Below the pieces are notes generated by a model. It was not told the DNA's origin. It made no database searches and saw nothing but the letters and a program-made list of their open reading frames with translations. Below are positions 34,901 through 48,169 of a stretch of DNA of 64,000 nt, one piece after another; positions within the stretch are counted from its first letter, which is position 1; every line of letters starts with the position of its first letter. The stretch spans positions 61,643,514-61,707,513 of the forward strand of contig NC_092861.1 of assembly GCF_032062135.1 (NCBI RefSeq). Reading direction: 5' to 3'. A program made the translations under genes and the position numbers. This stretch comes from Pyxicephalus adspersus (lineage: Eukaryota > Chordata > Amphibia > Anura > Pyxicephalidae).

Positions 34901-37807
34901 ATATTTTAGGAATGAATATATTTCTTGAAGCTGTTGTTAAATGCAGGTTTATTATACTTCAATGATCAGTACTTTTTTTTAAATAGAGTTGTCTGTCCTT
35001 GTTTAACCAACCAAAGAACTTTTAAACATTAACTATAAAAAAGAAATAGTGCACATTTTATGTTGAATTTTATGATTCAGGATTGGTTTTAGTTTGAAAT
35101 AAGAGATTAACTGAGACATCATCTGTTGACCATGACTTCTATGTCAACTAATAACGCCTATTAATCTAGTATAATTATATAAGTATAATCATAAGTAAAA
35201 CTTCCTCATGTAAAATGAATATTTAGCTATCCTGTAGGTGTTTTATATGAAAGTGATTATATTGATCTAAATGCTAGATATAAAAATGTATTGCGAAGTA
35301 GAAAAAAACTAGGAAGGAGAAAAATGACAAAGAGTTTGAGGTATATTTGTAAATCTTTTGTTGACTTATTCACCTGTTTTTAATTCATTTGTGCCCCTCT
35401 CCTGATCCATTTGCTTTTCAACAAAAACACAACTTTAGGCCAATTTCAAGCAAAGTCCACCCAATCAAAAAACTGTAGACAAAGTTCATCAAGATGCCCC
35501 CTTGAGAAAATGTTATAACCCATAAATTTTAAAGGACAAGTGGACCTGTGTTTACCAGAGGGCCAGTTTGCATGTCTTGTGTGCAAGACTGATATTTACT
35601 TGAAATATCACCCTCTCACCACCATACAGTATTTTTCTTACCCAACCTCAAGTGCTCTTCTGTAGAGTTTCACCAATCTAGTGATCACTATGTGGCACTA
35701 TTCTGCAGCATTTAGGTTTTGTTTATGACTAGATGAAGTAAATGGAGAAAATTATCTGTGATATCATTAGACCTGGCTGAAGACACATGCAAAATTATTT
35801 TAAATGTGACCAATGCACAAATGCAATGCTATGTGATAAGCTAGTGATGTCAATATGATTTTCAATTTTAGCAAATTTACAGTGACCTGTAAGTGATCCC
35901 TCCTGTTAACACGAGAATGATGTGATATCAATGCAATGCACAGGCACGTACCAGAAATACATTGTTGTCTAAAGTGTGTTGATATGGGCTGCTCAGTGTT
36001 ACAGACGCCATGTTTCTGTCTGGATTGCTGTTCCCCAATGTCATTTAGTAATCTGCCCTGGCAAATCACTAAACAACAGACAGCTAACAACCACTATTGT
36101 ATTCTATTGGGAAGGACTCCTGATCATACTCCCCCTCCCCTCCCCATATAACAGAATAGTTCTGTCTGGACAGTGTTTATTTATTTTTCTGTTGCTGAAA
36201 GTGATCACCAATGATCATTTACAGTGATAATTATTGCTCTATGCCAGCAACTCCCAACGTTGAACCCAAAGCACCAGCATGACAGCTAGGCAACTAGAAT
36301 TTCCAAAAGTATATGTCAGCAACGTAAGCCTACATGTTTTTTCCGCTGCAATTTCTAAACATCTTTTAAAAACCCAGTTTTATATAGATTTTTAAAACCT
36401 TTAATCTTTAGCACCTGGTGTGGAACTGGTGTTAAAGAACAGCAGCACTATAACTGTTACATAAAAAAATATTTTTATGCATTTAGTTATTATGAAAAAA
36501 TGTATCTGATGCTATCACCACATATGTAGGTATACAGAACTCTAAAATACACTCACTTATCTCCATTAAATGACTGTTGTACCACTTTTCATACTGATCC
36601 TATTTCCCGTTCAATGTGAATGAAGTCCCTCGGTGTTGCTCTGGAAAACTGATGTGGAGCAAGTGGACAAGAACCATTTTGCCGTAATGCTGTATTTGTA
36701 CCCAATAACCACTGCCACCTTTATATGTTTCAGACAGTAATCCTCTAACGTCAGAATACCATTAGCTGGCAGTTCTGTAAGCAATGTATATAAGATAATA
36801 TGTCTTGACACTAAATATTACATTTTTTTCCAGGGATCCTTGTAGTCTTGTATATTGGCACCAATAATTCATTTAACCAGGTTCTCAGAGAACTAGACAA
36901 ATGTGTTCTGGAATCTAAGTCCTAAATTTGAAGAGCTAGCATTGAAACCCTGACATTTATAGAGGTATAAATTAGATAAACTTTCATTTAGTATCATGTA
37001 GACAGTAGAAAATTGAGGCTAAACTTTTCCTTGGTCCTTAGTTAAAAGGTTACTATAGCTTGCCAAGGCATGGCATTTGATTTGTCTGTACTATTTTTCA
37101 TTTTGAGAAACCTTTATTATGTTTAAGCATGTACTAGAAATGTCAAACAAGAATGCTTAGAACACAGCTTTATACAATACAAATGTGTGCCAGCAGCACA
37201 ACCTGGTAACTGGCAGATGAATGTAAAAGATAGCAACAGCATCATGAAATAAAGTCTAATGCAAATACCAATGTGTAATTCAAATTTGAAGCAAACTCTA
37301 AAAACTGTATTTCAATTTGTCCCTTTACTCCTAAAACATGGTTCTACCTGCACCCAGATTGCAGGCATATATCATCTGTATAGGTAGCATTATATGCTGT
37401 GTATTGCATTACACATTGAATGTATTGCCCAACCTCTTGCATTATGCTTGATCGAGTGTTTGAATTATTCCCTAGGGGGAAGATTCATATTTTTCTTGTT
37501 CATGTATTAAAACTACAAAGATACAGTAAGCTATGGAGAAATAAAAGGTCAATAGACATTTGTGTAAAATTCCATGATTGTTCAGAACCCTATGTAAGCA
37601 TACCAGGGAAAGATCAATAATTACTTTTTACAAAGTTTTTTTTATTTCACTGCCCTATTCTATTCTACTGCATGCAGTGTCTTGATTAAACAAAATACAA
37701 AAATGTCTTCTATGCAGCCAACAGTTTTAAGATGTTCCTTCATTGCAAAATGCACTCTGTACAGAGTTCAATAGTTCAAGCTCAAAATGATACACTGTGT
37801 GAACCTC
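31977..37807. other. AT-rich stretch without recognisable gene
   Basis: No coding or mobile element can be supported. About 34540-34880 has a regulatory-like texture. About 35870-36236 shows weak inverted ends (CACTTACAGGTCACTG-like versus GATCATTTACAGTGAT), so an old miniature element is possible there. Confidence 0.45.
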
Positions 37808-38499
37808 TAAAGCTACGTACACACTTCCAATTATTATCGTTTGTAAACGAACGACGAACGATCCTGCACGATATCTGCGAACGATCGTATAGCACCGATC
37901 CTGTACATACAGATAACGACACGATCGTTCAAAGATNNNNNNNNNNNNNNNNNNNNNNNNNNNNNNNNNNNNNNNNNNNNNNNNNNNNNNNNNNNNNNNN
38001 NNNNNNNNNNNNNNNNNNNNNNNNNNNNNNNNNNNNNNNNNNNNNNNNNNNNNNNNNNNNNNNNNNNNNNNNNNNNNNNNNNNNNNNNNNNNNNNNNNNN
38101 NNNNNNNNNNNNNNNNNNNNNNNNNNNNNNNNNNNNNNNNNNNNNNNNNNNNNNNNNNNNNNNNNNNNNNNNNNNNNNNNNNNNNNNNNNNNNNNNNNNN
38201 NNNNNNNNNNNNNNNNNNNNNNNNNNNNNNNNNNNNNNNNNNNNNNNNNNNNNNNNNNNNNNNNNNNNNNNNNNNNNNNNNNNNNNNNNNNNNNNNNNNN
38301 NNNNNNNNNNNNNNNNNNNNNNNNNNNNNNNNNNNNNNNNNNNNNNNNNNNNNNNNNNNNNNNNNNNNNNNNNNNNNNNNNNNNNNNNNNNNNNNNNNNN
38401 NNNNNNNNNNNNNNNNNNNNNNNNNNNNNNNNNNNNNNNNNNTCGTTCGTTCGTCGTTCATTTCCAACGATAAAAATTGGACGTGTGTACGCAGCTTAA
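37808..38499. mobile_element. Harbinger-type miniature element, copy 3 (with gap)
   Basis: The body is 37811-38496, flanked by TAA at 37808-37810 and 38497-38499. It is inverted relative to copies 1 and 2: the left end is AGCTACGTACACACTTCCAA and the right inverts to AGCTGCGTACACACGTCCAA. Interior words CGAACGATC and GATCCTGCACGATATC match copies 1 and 2. A 506-base gap hides the centre, so a transposase there cannot be excluded, although the size suggests another miniature copy. Confidence 0.8.
37937..38442. other. Assembly gap (506 N) inside Harbinger-type copy 3
   Basis: The bases are unknown. The long open frames that appear to cross this gap are artefacts of translating unknown bases. 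Confidence 0.99.
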
Positions 38500-41381
38500 T
38501 TGAATTGCTCCATCCAAGGTTTAGGCCAAAACGCAAGCAGCTACTGCAGCATTCCCCATTTAATTCACAATTCAATGTAACCAGTGGCAAAATGTGAACT
38601 GAAATATTAATGAAGAATTGACATTACCACCACCTCATTGCTGCCTCAATTATGTTCTAGAATTAAGTATAGTGGGGATGATTTGAGCCTCTATCAGTCT
38701 TTACATCTACAGGGTAGATTCCCCCTCACTTTCTGTAATAGTTGTTATCACAGGGACTGGAAATTTGTTTGTCATATACAAAGCTTATATGGGTAATGTT
38801 TGGGCAGATTGAGGGTTGGGTTGAGGATTGGGTTGAGGAATTTTATTTTCCAAACCTTGGCATTTATAATAGCATTGGCATTAAATGGCTATTAAACATC
38901 AATTTACTACAAAAAGGGAATGGTAAAAATGTTTCAAAGACAATACAGACAGCATATTAAAAAAGTAGAATCCAAAGTACTATTCTTCCATCATCCTCTA
39001 TTTGCATGAGTCTTTGTGTAACGAAATGCCATGATAAATGCTTCGGTGTGGCCCATTGGAAAACAAGTAGTGGCAAGCGATTTTTAGCTTCTTTGACCCT
39101 GACACAATGATAAATTGTTCATCGTCTTCATTAAAATCACTTATTTGGTTACTGAGATACCACATATATAACATTTGTAAAGTCAACCAGACAGTTGTCA
39201 AGAGGCAGAAATCCAGTCTAATGTAATCAGTCTTCATTCAGCGGCATCTTTTTGTGCAGCTGTGAGCATTCATTTAAATGATGATTCATCTGTAATGATA
39301 TTATTTGTGAAAGAAATTGTTTGCCAAAAACTGTTCATGCTGTCATCTAACACATGCTACTTCTTACTAGTGAAGTGTGTATTCCTAATTATAGAGGATA
39401 CTGTGCAGAATGTCAGAACCTGGTGGGAAACATGACATTCCACAGTCTGTTTAAGGAGTGGATAAGAGATGACCTTTGGATGTGACAGTAACTTCAGTTT
39501 GGATGTCAGGCTATTACCAGAAAGCTAAATGGAAACCTAATATCTTTATGATCCCCACTCTATAAATATTGGCACTGGGGCTCAGGAGATAGTTTGGATT
39601 CCAATGCACTGTGTCATAAGTCAGTCAGTGCATGGTGTGCTGACAGATGTATTATTGTCATTTTAGAAGTATTGTGCATAGATTTGATTTTCTGCTCAAC
39701 TTGAACAACACAGCTTGCTTCCACTACATATTCCATTAGCAACCTCTTTGTTGTAGCAAAATGTACGTCATTCTGGCTGGAAATGTTTATTCATACTCGT
39801 TATGTATTGTTTGTGTGAGATGAGATTCCAGGTATTCAGGTAATGCAGAGAAAGCAGTAATGGAAACATGCTGGCACCAACAATATTACTATACTATATA
39901 TTCAAATGAGATTCTAGATGTGCCGTCACCATAGTAGAAAGCTGAATTTAAGGCAATGTACAAATATTACGGATCGATAATTAACGGAAATTTAAATTAC
40001 GGATATGGATAATTAACATATATGTCTATGGTTTGCCTGCCCAATGATTTGTAGATCAGTTCAGCCAGTTTTGTAATACTGACACAGCTATATTCTGAGT
40101 TTTCAATGCAGTTCCACACCTTAGTCCAGCAACCTGATGAAAATTTATCTCTAGCCTGCTACAGTACATGTGCAATTCAGTTAAATACAGTCACATGAGC
40201 TCCTAGCGGTGACATACTTGCCCAGTCTTCAAGCTGCTCAGCAGAATGGTGATTTTAGGACAAAATGTGGCATTTACATTAGGTAATTGTAAAACTTTAC
40301 AGTAAGGCCTGTAGGTTTGTTCTTAAGTTGGATCCGTATGTAAGTCGGAATGGGTACATTATTTTAATAACTGCAATTAGGACAGATGTTTGTCTCAACA
40401 TATTATTTGGCAGTGTGGTGTCAGTTACTGTATAAAATCCTCACTGTAAATTAATCACAAACAAAGCAAAAAAATGTTTATGGAGCCTAGACATTCATTA
40501 ACTTCCAGAGCAAGCTGTGGTTTGATATGGAAAAAGAAACAACTGCAGAGTTTGTCTTGGTCATTAAAGAGTTACAAGATGTTGCAGAACAGCAAAAGAC
40601 CTCTGCAAGTCATACAAACTGCCCCCTCCCCCTACAAAGCCTCTGTCCTGCACATGAGCTGAGCAGGGAACCCCCGTTTGTATCTAGGAGTAGTCCATAT
40701 GTCCCTAACTCGGGGACTACCTGTATTTGCCCTATTTTTATGTTTTAATAAATGTGTGATTACATTATTTTTTATATGTCTGCTTGGATGTGGTTATATT
40801 TTCTATTTACACATAAAGTCATAGTCCTAACAGACATCATTTATTGTCATTAATTTCAATATAAAAGAAGAGAACTGATACGCTTAACAGGTTTACCAGG
40901 TTAGGCAAACATGAACTACAGTAAATACGATTTTCAATTTTGTTTTTACATCAAAACTAGTATATAATTGTTATTTCAAGTTCACTGTAGTCAGATATAA
41001 AGATATTCATTCTGGAGTAAGCAATCCTCATCACCACGATGCCTGGTGTCAGAGATGAAACAATAAAGTACACTATTAAAAATGTTTATATTGTGCATTA
41101 TAAAGTGTTGATTTAAGATATACAGTGCAGTAATCATGAACAATAATTACTAATTACAGGGAAATGCTGAAAATCTGAGCATGACTTTGTCAACAAACAA
41201 TATACACTGGAAAAAGTGGTATTTTATGTTGTGCCAATTTCCAAGAATATATATGTTTTTCTAATCCCTGAGAGAACCTTAGAATGTCAATAAAAATGTG
41301 GCATTTTTAAGTGTTGAACTTCCATCTGTCTTCAAGTTTCTGTTGCTGCTGCAAAAGAAAAAAAAAACTAAAAAGGAAACC
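38500..41381. other. AT-rich stretch with one possible repeat
   Basis: Mostly unclassified. A segment at about 40302-40735 starts with GTTCTTAAGTTGGATCCG and TATGTAAGTCGGAA and ends with CTAACTCGGGGACTACCTGTA. Such paired AAGTCGG/AACTCGG words suggest an old DNA element, but class and ends are not fixed. The remainder shows no gene. Confidence 0.4.
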
Positions 41382-41611
41382 TATGAATGTATAATGCAAG
41401 TATTGAGTGACAAGTGCACGTCATACTCAACTGTGAAGAAGTGGTGTGTCAACTTTTAGTGTAAAGGAAGATTTGTGAGTTTTTCAACAGTGTCAACTCT
41501 TGAAACTGTTGATCTTGTTCATGATGTGATTTTGGTAGAATGGCAGATTTTGGCTAAAACATTTGCTGAAGTACTAGAGGTATCCAGAGAAGGTATTATT
41601 TATATATATTT
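41382..41611 (+). pseudogene. Mariner transposase, N-terminal fragment
   Basis: The plus-strand frame has SYSTVKKWCVNF, a stop, then VSFSTVSTLETVDLVHDVIL and FAEVLEVSREGIIYI. These match the paired helix-turn-helix DNA-binding region of mariner transposases (family pattern: SYATVKKW...VSTPENVDKVHDLVL...ISRERV). The catalytic half is absent and the sequence departs near 41611. It is a different piece from the fragment at 26830, which holds only the C-terminal half. Confidence 0.7.
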
Positions 41612-41743
41612 ACTATATGTCTGTAAAGAACAACTCATTAGGATCAGTTATAGATGCTTTTTCCAAATTTATTATTTTGTTACATGCCACGTTTCATTTG
41701 TAAAAATTGTGGAAGTGGATGCATATTGGAATCTCAAATATCC

Positions 41744-41960
41744 AATCCCCTTCTATTGTATGTTTCTTCCCCCACCTCCTGGATTGTAAGCTCTTCGGGC
41801 AGGGTCCTCTCCCCTCACTCTGTCACTGTATTCGTCTGTCATTTGCAACCCCCTATTTAATTTACAGCGCTGTGTAATATGTTGGCACTATATAAATCCT
41901 GTTTATTATTATTATTATTATTATTAATAATAATAATAATAATAATATTAATAATAATAT
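41744..41960 (+). mobile_element. L2-type LINE 3' end
   Basis: The UTR contains TTGTAAGCTCTTCGGGCAGG and GTCTGTCATTTGCAACCCC. The terminal block TGTAATATGTTGGCACTATA and a TTA/ATA microsatellite tail (about 41905-41970) follow. This is the standard 3' end of the L2 family that also lies at 7228-7360. The rest of the element is missing. Confidence 0.75.
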
Positions 41961-43469
41961 TATTAATAATTTTGATCTCCAACTGTAGCAATATTTGGTG
42001 ACACTATAGGCATTTAAAGATGCCATTTCTAAAGCATTTCCAGGGGACGTTTCTGGGCACTTTTGGTACATACTTATTATTTCTGCAGTGAGTTGAAAAG
42101 AGACCTATGGTAAGGAATTGAAAGGGCTTATTTACAATAACTGAAAACATTATGTTATTTTCACTGTATACTAAAATTATAGTTGCAAACTTATACTTTG
42201 GCAAAACATAGCCTTTCCTTTTTTTTTACCATTAGCAGGCCTGTTAGAATATTAAACACGGTTAAAGCAGAACTATCAGTAAACAAAAAACCTACCTACC
42301 TACCTACCTTTATAGGTGAAAGCCATCAATCCCTCTATGATCCTAGTCCAATCTGTACTGTGCCATCCCGTCTTCCTTTTTTGTACCAGAATAGACTGGA
42401 CACCAGGTGCCACCATTTTTTTCCTCTTCTTTCTGCATGAAAAATGTAAAAATAGTGCGCATATACAGAAGAAGCAGCCCACAGCCTCCTATCTGTTAAC
42501 ATGAAGATAAGGACGAGGGATCTAGGTGTCAAGCAACTTGCCCTTACTGCCTTGCCTTAGGGCAGACTGAACTCCCTGATTGGCTGCAATTATTAATTGT
42601 AATACTTCAGTCTAAAAAATCACATCGGGGCTACAGCTCTGCAACTAAGTTCAGCTGTTAATTATCACAGCCAACATAACTGGATTTTTTTTTAACGTAA
42701 AGATTAAACAACCAGAAGCTGACACAGAGGCACAGAACAAAAACTATTTATTTAATGTAAGATATGCAATGCATTGTGTCTAACAAAGGATCTAAAACTG
42801 GACCATGTCTGAGGTGTGCATTACCAATCATTTGTTAAAATGAATGGGCTGGTTTGGTAGAATGCATGTAAATGCATGCCAGTTGTCATTAGTAGTTTTT
42901 TGTATTGGGCGCCTAGTAATAATTCACAAAAAATCACTGGAAGACATGGGTGGTCAGTGCATAAATATACTTTTTTCCCTGACACCAATAATGGATTTCA
43001 TTTACTCCCTTTGACACCATTGAATGGGTTTTTAGAGTGTAGATGGGAGTTATTTTACTCCCACTTTTCTCTTCAGTGCCCCTCTTCAGGCTTCATTTTG
43101 TATAAAATATAGCATATGGCTGTATGCCTAAAGCAATCATTCTAGTTTCTCAAACTGCTTGATATTGATGGGATTTAATGTTATATACCTAAAGAAAGAA
43201 ATGACAAACACAAATTATCATGATTAGAAATGTGTCCCGTCTTACATATAAGTACCTGCCTAAAGTGGAGCCTTAGTGGAATAATATCTACATTCCGATC
43301 TCAGTACCCTTTGTGCCATGGAAGCCTATAGTTAGTTAAGTATTTGTAATGTAGCTAATTATAACATAACATAGTCTTCAGCTGGGCAATGGGAACAGTA
43401 AAAATGCTTACATTTTAAAAAGTGTACAGAGGCTTAACCTTTGTATCGTGACTTTCTACTATAGTGTTG
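41961..43469. other. AT-rich stretch without recognisable gene
   Basis: At 42256 the motif TTAAAGCAGAACTATC resembles the left end of the TTAA-flanked element at 31303, but I found no partner end. A (CTAC) run lies at about 42292-42308. Reading frames at 42183-42532 overlap on both strands and look spurious. Confidence 0.4.
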
Positions 43470-43802
43470 CATTGCTATGTTTCCCTGTGTCTGCAGTATC
43501 ACAGGTGTCTATTTCCTGGATTTCTGGTTCTTGACCTGTGGCTTTGCTCATGACTTCTCTTGCTTGCCGCCTGCCTCAACCCCAGCCTTCCTTGGCTATT
43601 CTCCTGCCAGTGATTTGGTACTCTGCTTTACCCTGCCCACCCTGATGTGCCAAAAGATCGTTATCTGGTAGCACTCACCTTACCACTAGAGGCTCTAGAG
43701 AAGACCTGCTGCTGCTTACACCAGAGACTTGGCCCTTCTCTCACACCTCTATTGTGCAAGCCGTAGCACCCCTCTAGAGGCTCTTTCTCCCTAAGTGTGA
43801 CA
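43470..43802 (+). repeat. Gypsy LTR fragment, 3' part
   Basis: A C/T-rich block with GACTTCTCTTGCTTGCCGCC (compare GACCTCTCTTGCTTGCTGCC at 52099) ends in CTAGAGGCTCTTTCTCC and GTGTGACA. The solo LTR at 51617 ends with the same arrangement (CCTAGTGGTCCTGTCTCTCC then CATGACA). It is a diverged, 5'-truncated LTR of a related family in plus orientation. Confidence 0.55.
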
Positions 43803-46800
43803 CTACCACATTTGTATGTATCTTTTGTTATGCATGTACCTTTCATTTGTTTTGTCTTTTTTAATTGGCTGACCTCAATAAAAAAAAGTCTTCAGAGTTA
43901 TTAAATAACATATCTATTGCACTGGCTTGAAAATTGTAAAACATGACCTGTTAAAGCCAGCATCTAGAATCTAATTTTCTAGAAGCAGCAGTTCCAACGG
44001 TCACTGTATTTATACAGAAATTCCTTGCAGTCATTGAGAGCTAAGAATAACCAGTAGTAGGATGTGCTACACATTCCCCAATGTACTTTAAGGTATTTAG
44101 GGTGGCATGTAGAATGCCAAACATCCGCAAATGGTATTAAATCTGTCTATGGATTCAGTCTATCTAATCAATTGTGTGAAATGTCTTAATAAGTGGTACA
44201 ACCTTAAATATGGCCATTTTAAACTAAAGGCAAATAATGACCAGGTTATTTATTTTAGGAAAACTAGATAATATACCATGCTACCCTATCACAAATATCT
44301 AGCCACTTACCTTCTGGGAACCCTCATTTCTCAGGAACGGGGAGATATAGGGACCTGATGATGTAGTGGATTGAAAATGTACCCCTTGACTATCTGTCAC
44401 ATGAATTGCATTTCTCTGAAATTATCCATTGCATAGATTCTTGATTTGTCATTTCTTTTATGTGGTGCATGTATGTTACAGTAACTAGGAACATTTGAAT
44501 TTAAATTCAATTTAAATTAAAACTATTCTAGTTTTAAACATACATCTTTAATGTTTGTATGCATTGGGGCCCGCAAGTTTTATCCAGTTGCCAACAGTAG
44601 TCCCCAGATGAAAAGGTTGGGCACCACTGGTCTAAATGTAATAGAAGCAATTATTGGAAAACCCACCTTTTCATTCTAGGAAATAACCACTTTTCTTCTG
44701 AGAATACATCTAATATTTACTGAATTCACTTGCGTCATGTAACATGAAAGTGACCTTTTAACATTCACAGATTCTTAACACTGGCATTACACTGTGTTTG
44801 TACAGCTCAGATCCTTCCAGGTTAGGTGAATAAATCATACTCAGTGTTATTGGCTGACGCATCGGGTAAAGTATTAAGTTTGAAGTCTGACACAAAATTG
44901 CTTCAATATTCTATGAAGCACTTCTAAATCTATGTCAGTAAAACCTGGATAAATATACTGTACAAGGCAATTATAAAGACACAATTAATATTCTTAGACA
45001 ACGATGAATGTGAATTTATAACTATTAAGTATAACAAATGAACAATGAAATATCTAACATAATTATTTTCTGCATATCACTGACAAACGTAAACTCCTTT
45101 ATAGATGAAAATAAAAAGGAACATTTGTTGTAATGTGTCATAATATAGCATGGCTTTAGTAGCAAAGGAGAGCCAAACAAGTAGTGCATAGGTTCAGGAC
45201 CTGAATAATAACCATGATCTAAATGGCCAACCACTGGGGAAGGGGGAATTCAGCATGGAGCTTGGTTCAATTTTCTGCACTTTCACAGGATCTGAGTAAA
45301 AATACCCATGTAATGTAGTATGACTGTTTGCTGTTAACTCTGGCTTGCTGTGTTAACACTGACTCTTGGTTTTGAGCTTATTGATTTTATGGTCTGTCTC
45401 TATCACACATCTGTGAGGTTCCTTAATATCTATTCTTTGGATTACCTGTGACTGCAACCATCACCTGACACTAATGAGAGTATTTAGGATTCCCTAACCT
45501 GGCAAATTTTCATGTCTGTATATACAAACCCAGTTGTGGTGCAAGTAAAACTTATTTTGGGGTTAACACCTGATCAGTCACAAAGCTGGGGAACTAATTT
45601 ACTGATCCATTTATGCATATGCCATCACATTGATGGGTCTAAAGAGCCAAGAAAAAGTCTGAATACCACATAAATGCTGGTGTACCTAAAGGAAAAATTC
45701 AGTTTACAGGGAGAAGACCACATACGGTGCACTGACTGTAAAAAAAAAAAAAAAGATTGCTTAACGTAAAGATGCAAAAGTCAGTCCTGTACACGTGTTC
45801 ATACATACAAAGTGCAGGCTTTGATCATAGTTTATATTATATTCTACTAATTGCAAATAATGTTTCCATACAATGTTTGGAATGTTTTTGATACAAATCT
45901 ATATGTATGATGCCCTGTTTACTCTGATAACATGGCTGCACATCTTTTATTACTTTTAATTTGTTTGAGTCATATATATGCCTTATTGACCAATGTTGCT
46001 GCTTGTAACATTGTGGTTTTTTATGTTTTATTTTGGGAAAGATCCAGAGAAAGTTAAGTTAGGAGTGCACAAAATGGGGGTACATGATTGCTTTCCCACT
46101 TTTTACTGGCCATCCAGGCTCTATGCATGGATAATGGTTCATTATGTATATAAACTTATTTTAAATAAATGTTTATGGTAAACCTCAATACATAATTGAC
46201 GGAAAACTGAGGATTTGTTACAATGTTCCTATGCGAGCTGTGCTGAAAGTTTCCATCATGTTTTTTATACAATTGGCCAACCCAAATTTGTCAAGCAAGT
46301 ATACACAATGAAACAACACAAACTGACTTGAACCAATAACTTAAAATGATACAATTCTCCATAGATGCATTTTATAATGTATTCATTCATGCGCATGTCA
46401 TGATAGGTTTTTTTACCTCCTCTGCAATTGTTGGGACAATGCCAGGGGCTAAAAAACAACTACCCCTGACATTCCACCATCTAATAGGATTGTTGCAGAA
46501 ACTGTATTATAAACTAAATGGTTGTTATACTTCAAAGAACAAAAGAAAACCTGGGCAACTGACCCATCACATGCCATATTGTTATTTGTTATGTAAATAA
46601 CAAAGACGGAATTCTATTTGTTGTATTTAATATATTATATTTTACAGTAGAAGGCCTGTTGTTGTATGGACTTTTTTTTTATTTTTTAAAGAAAGGTTTC
46701 TAGTGGAAGGAAACCATGGTGTTTTATGTATTTGTGCTCAAATACATCTGATGGCTTATTCAGTCCTTCCTCACAACAGGCACTCTCATATAGAAAAACT

Positions 46801-48169
46801 ATTGCTTTTACTGACATATTGCTGAATATATACTTTCTTAGATAACAAATGGAAACAAATCCCTTGTTTTATGTAATCCTTCCCTAGTTTTTCCTATTTA
46901 TTGTTACATAAATATCCACAAAATGTGCATTGCCAGGTCCAGAATGTGAATTTGGATATACAAGACGAATTCTGAAATATCTGCTTGCTGTAATAAGTCA
47001 TAAGGGAAATTAAAGTTCACATCCTATTCCAAAAGCTCATTCCTCCCGGTAATGCACACCAGCGGAAAGAAACATTAGACATAACTAAATGTTATCCTCC
47101 TGTTAACATAATTCTGCCTTTGCTTGCAGATGGTTAGATTTTATGGCATATTCCTGGCACAGGTTTTACTGCCTTGGCTTATGAGTTACCAGCAGAAAGG
47201 TTTTATGCACAGACATGGTAATAAGTGTATTAATTAATGTTATGCTATAGATATAATGAATAGAACAAACCTAATTATAGAACTTGGTATAATTTTGAAA
47301 TAAAAGGAAGTCTAATATAGACAAAAACCCAATACATTTCCAATGTTACTAGCAAACAATTTTAATATTTTGCTAGCTCTTTTTTGTTATTTTTTTTTTT
47401 TTTGCTTTTGCTATATATTATCATATCCTTTATAAAAATGGTATCTAATATAGATATAACAATTCAATTAGGATTCAGGTGTTCATGCTGTCCTAATTGA
47501 GATAGATAGATTTTCTTTTCTCCTTTCTTTTGCCTCTGGCTGGTAGTCCAGTTGGTTATTGGCATTGTCACTTAATAACATAAAATACCCTAACAAGAAC
47601 CTTTATATCTGTATTGCCAGCTGTTATTTTCACTAAATAGACTTTCTAAGTGAAATCTTTGTGAGAATTTAGTGATTGATTTACAGTTCCCTTACCAAAC
47701 TGCTTGGAGTTCTTTGAACTTCAGTGCTAGGGTACATACTCATTTTTGCCCTGTCTGTGTATACACTCTTTTTAAAGACTAATACCTGTGCCCAACAACT
47801 GACTGATAGCAATATATTTAGTTATCAGGTATTACCTACTGTTTATATTGGGTCATTTTTGTGGATTATGACTTTTATCTTCATGTGATTAGCGTATATC
47901 AAGCTGTTTTTGCTTAATTCTTGTTGTAAAAACACTTTGCATTTAAAACACATACCCCCACCCCAGGTGAAACATCACCCCCAGACGTATTCCTAGCACC
48001 TTTACTCCTTTTCAATTTTTTTCATTTCGAGTATTTGGAGGGTTTTTCGTTTTTTTGTGCACTATAACCTCCTAAAAAACACCATAACAATTGTATATAA
48101 TTTAGCATGAACCAAAATATTTTCTGTCTGTCAAAAACCAATCTTGGTTTCTACTTGGGTCTGTGCTGT
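43803..48169. other. AT-rich stretch without recognisable gene
   Basis: At about 44590-44629 the end GAAAAGGTTGGGCACCACTG resembles a hAT-type inverted terminus (inverse CAGTGGTGCCCAACC), but no partner end was found. 45240-45560 has a weak LTR-like texture. 46960-47230 has a regulatory-like texture. No gene can be supported. Confidence 0.4.

Noticed and set aside
37727..38590. Long open frames across 37727-38590 on both strands
   Set aside because: They are open only because they run through 506 unknown bases; the flanking translation is Harbinger-type terminal repeat.
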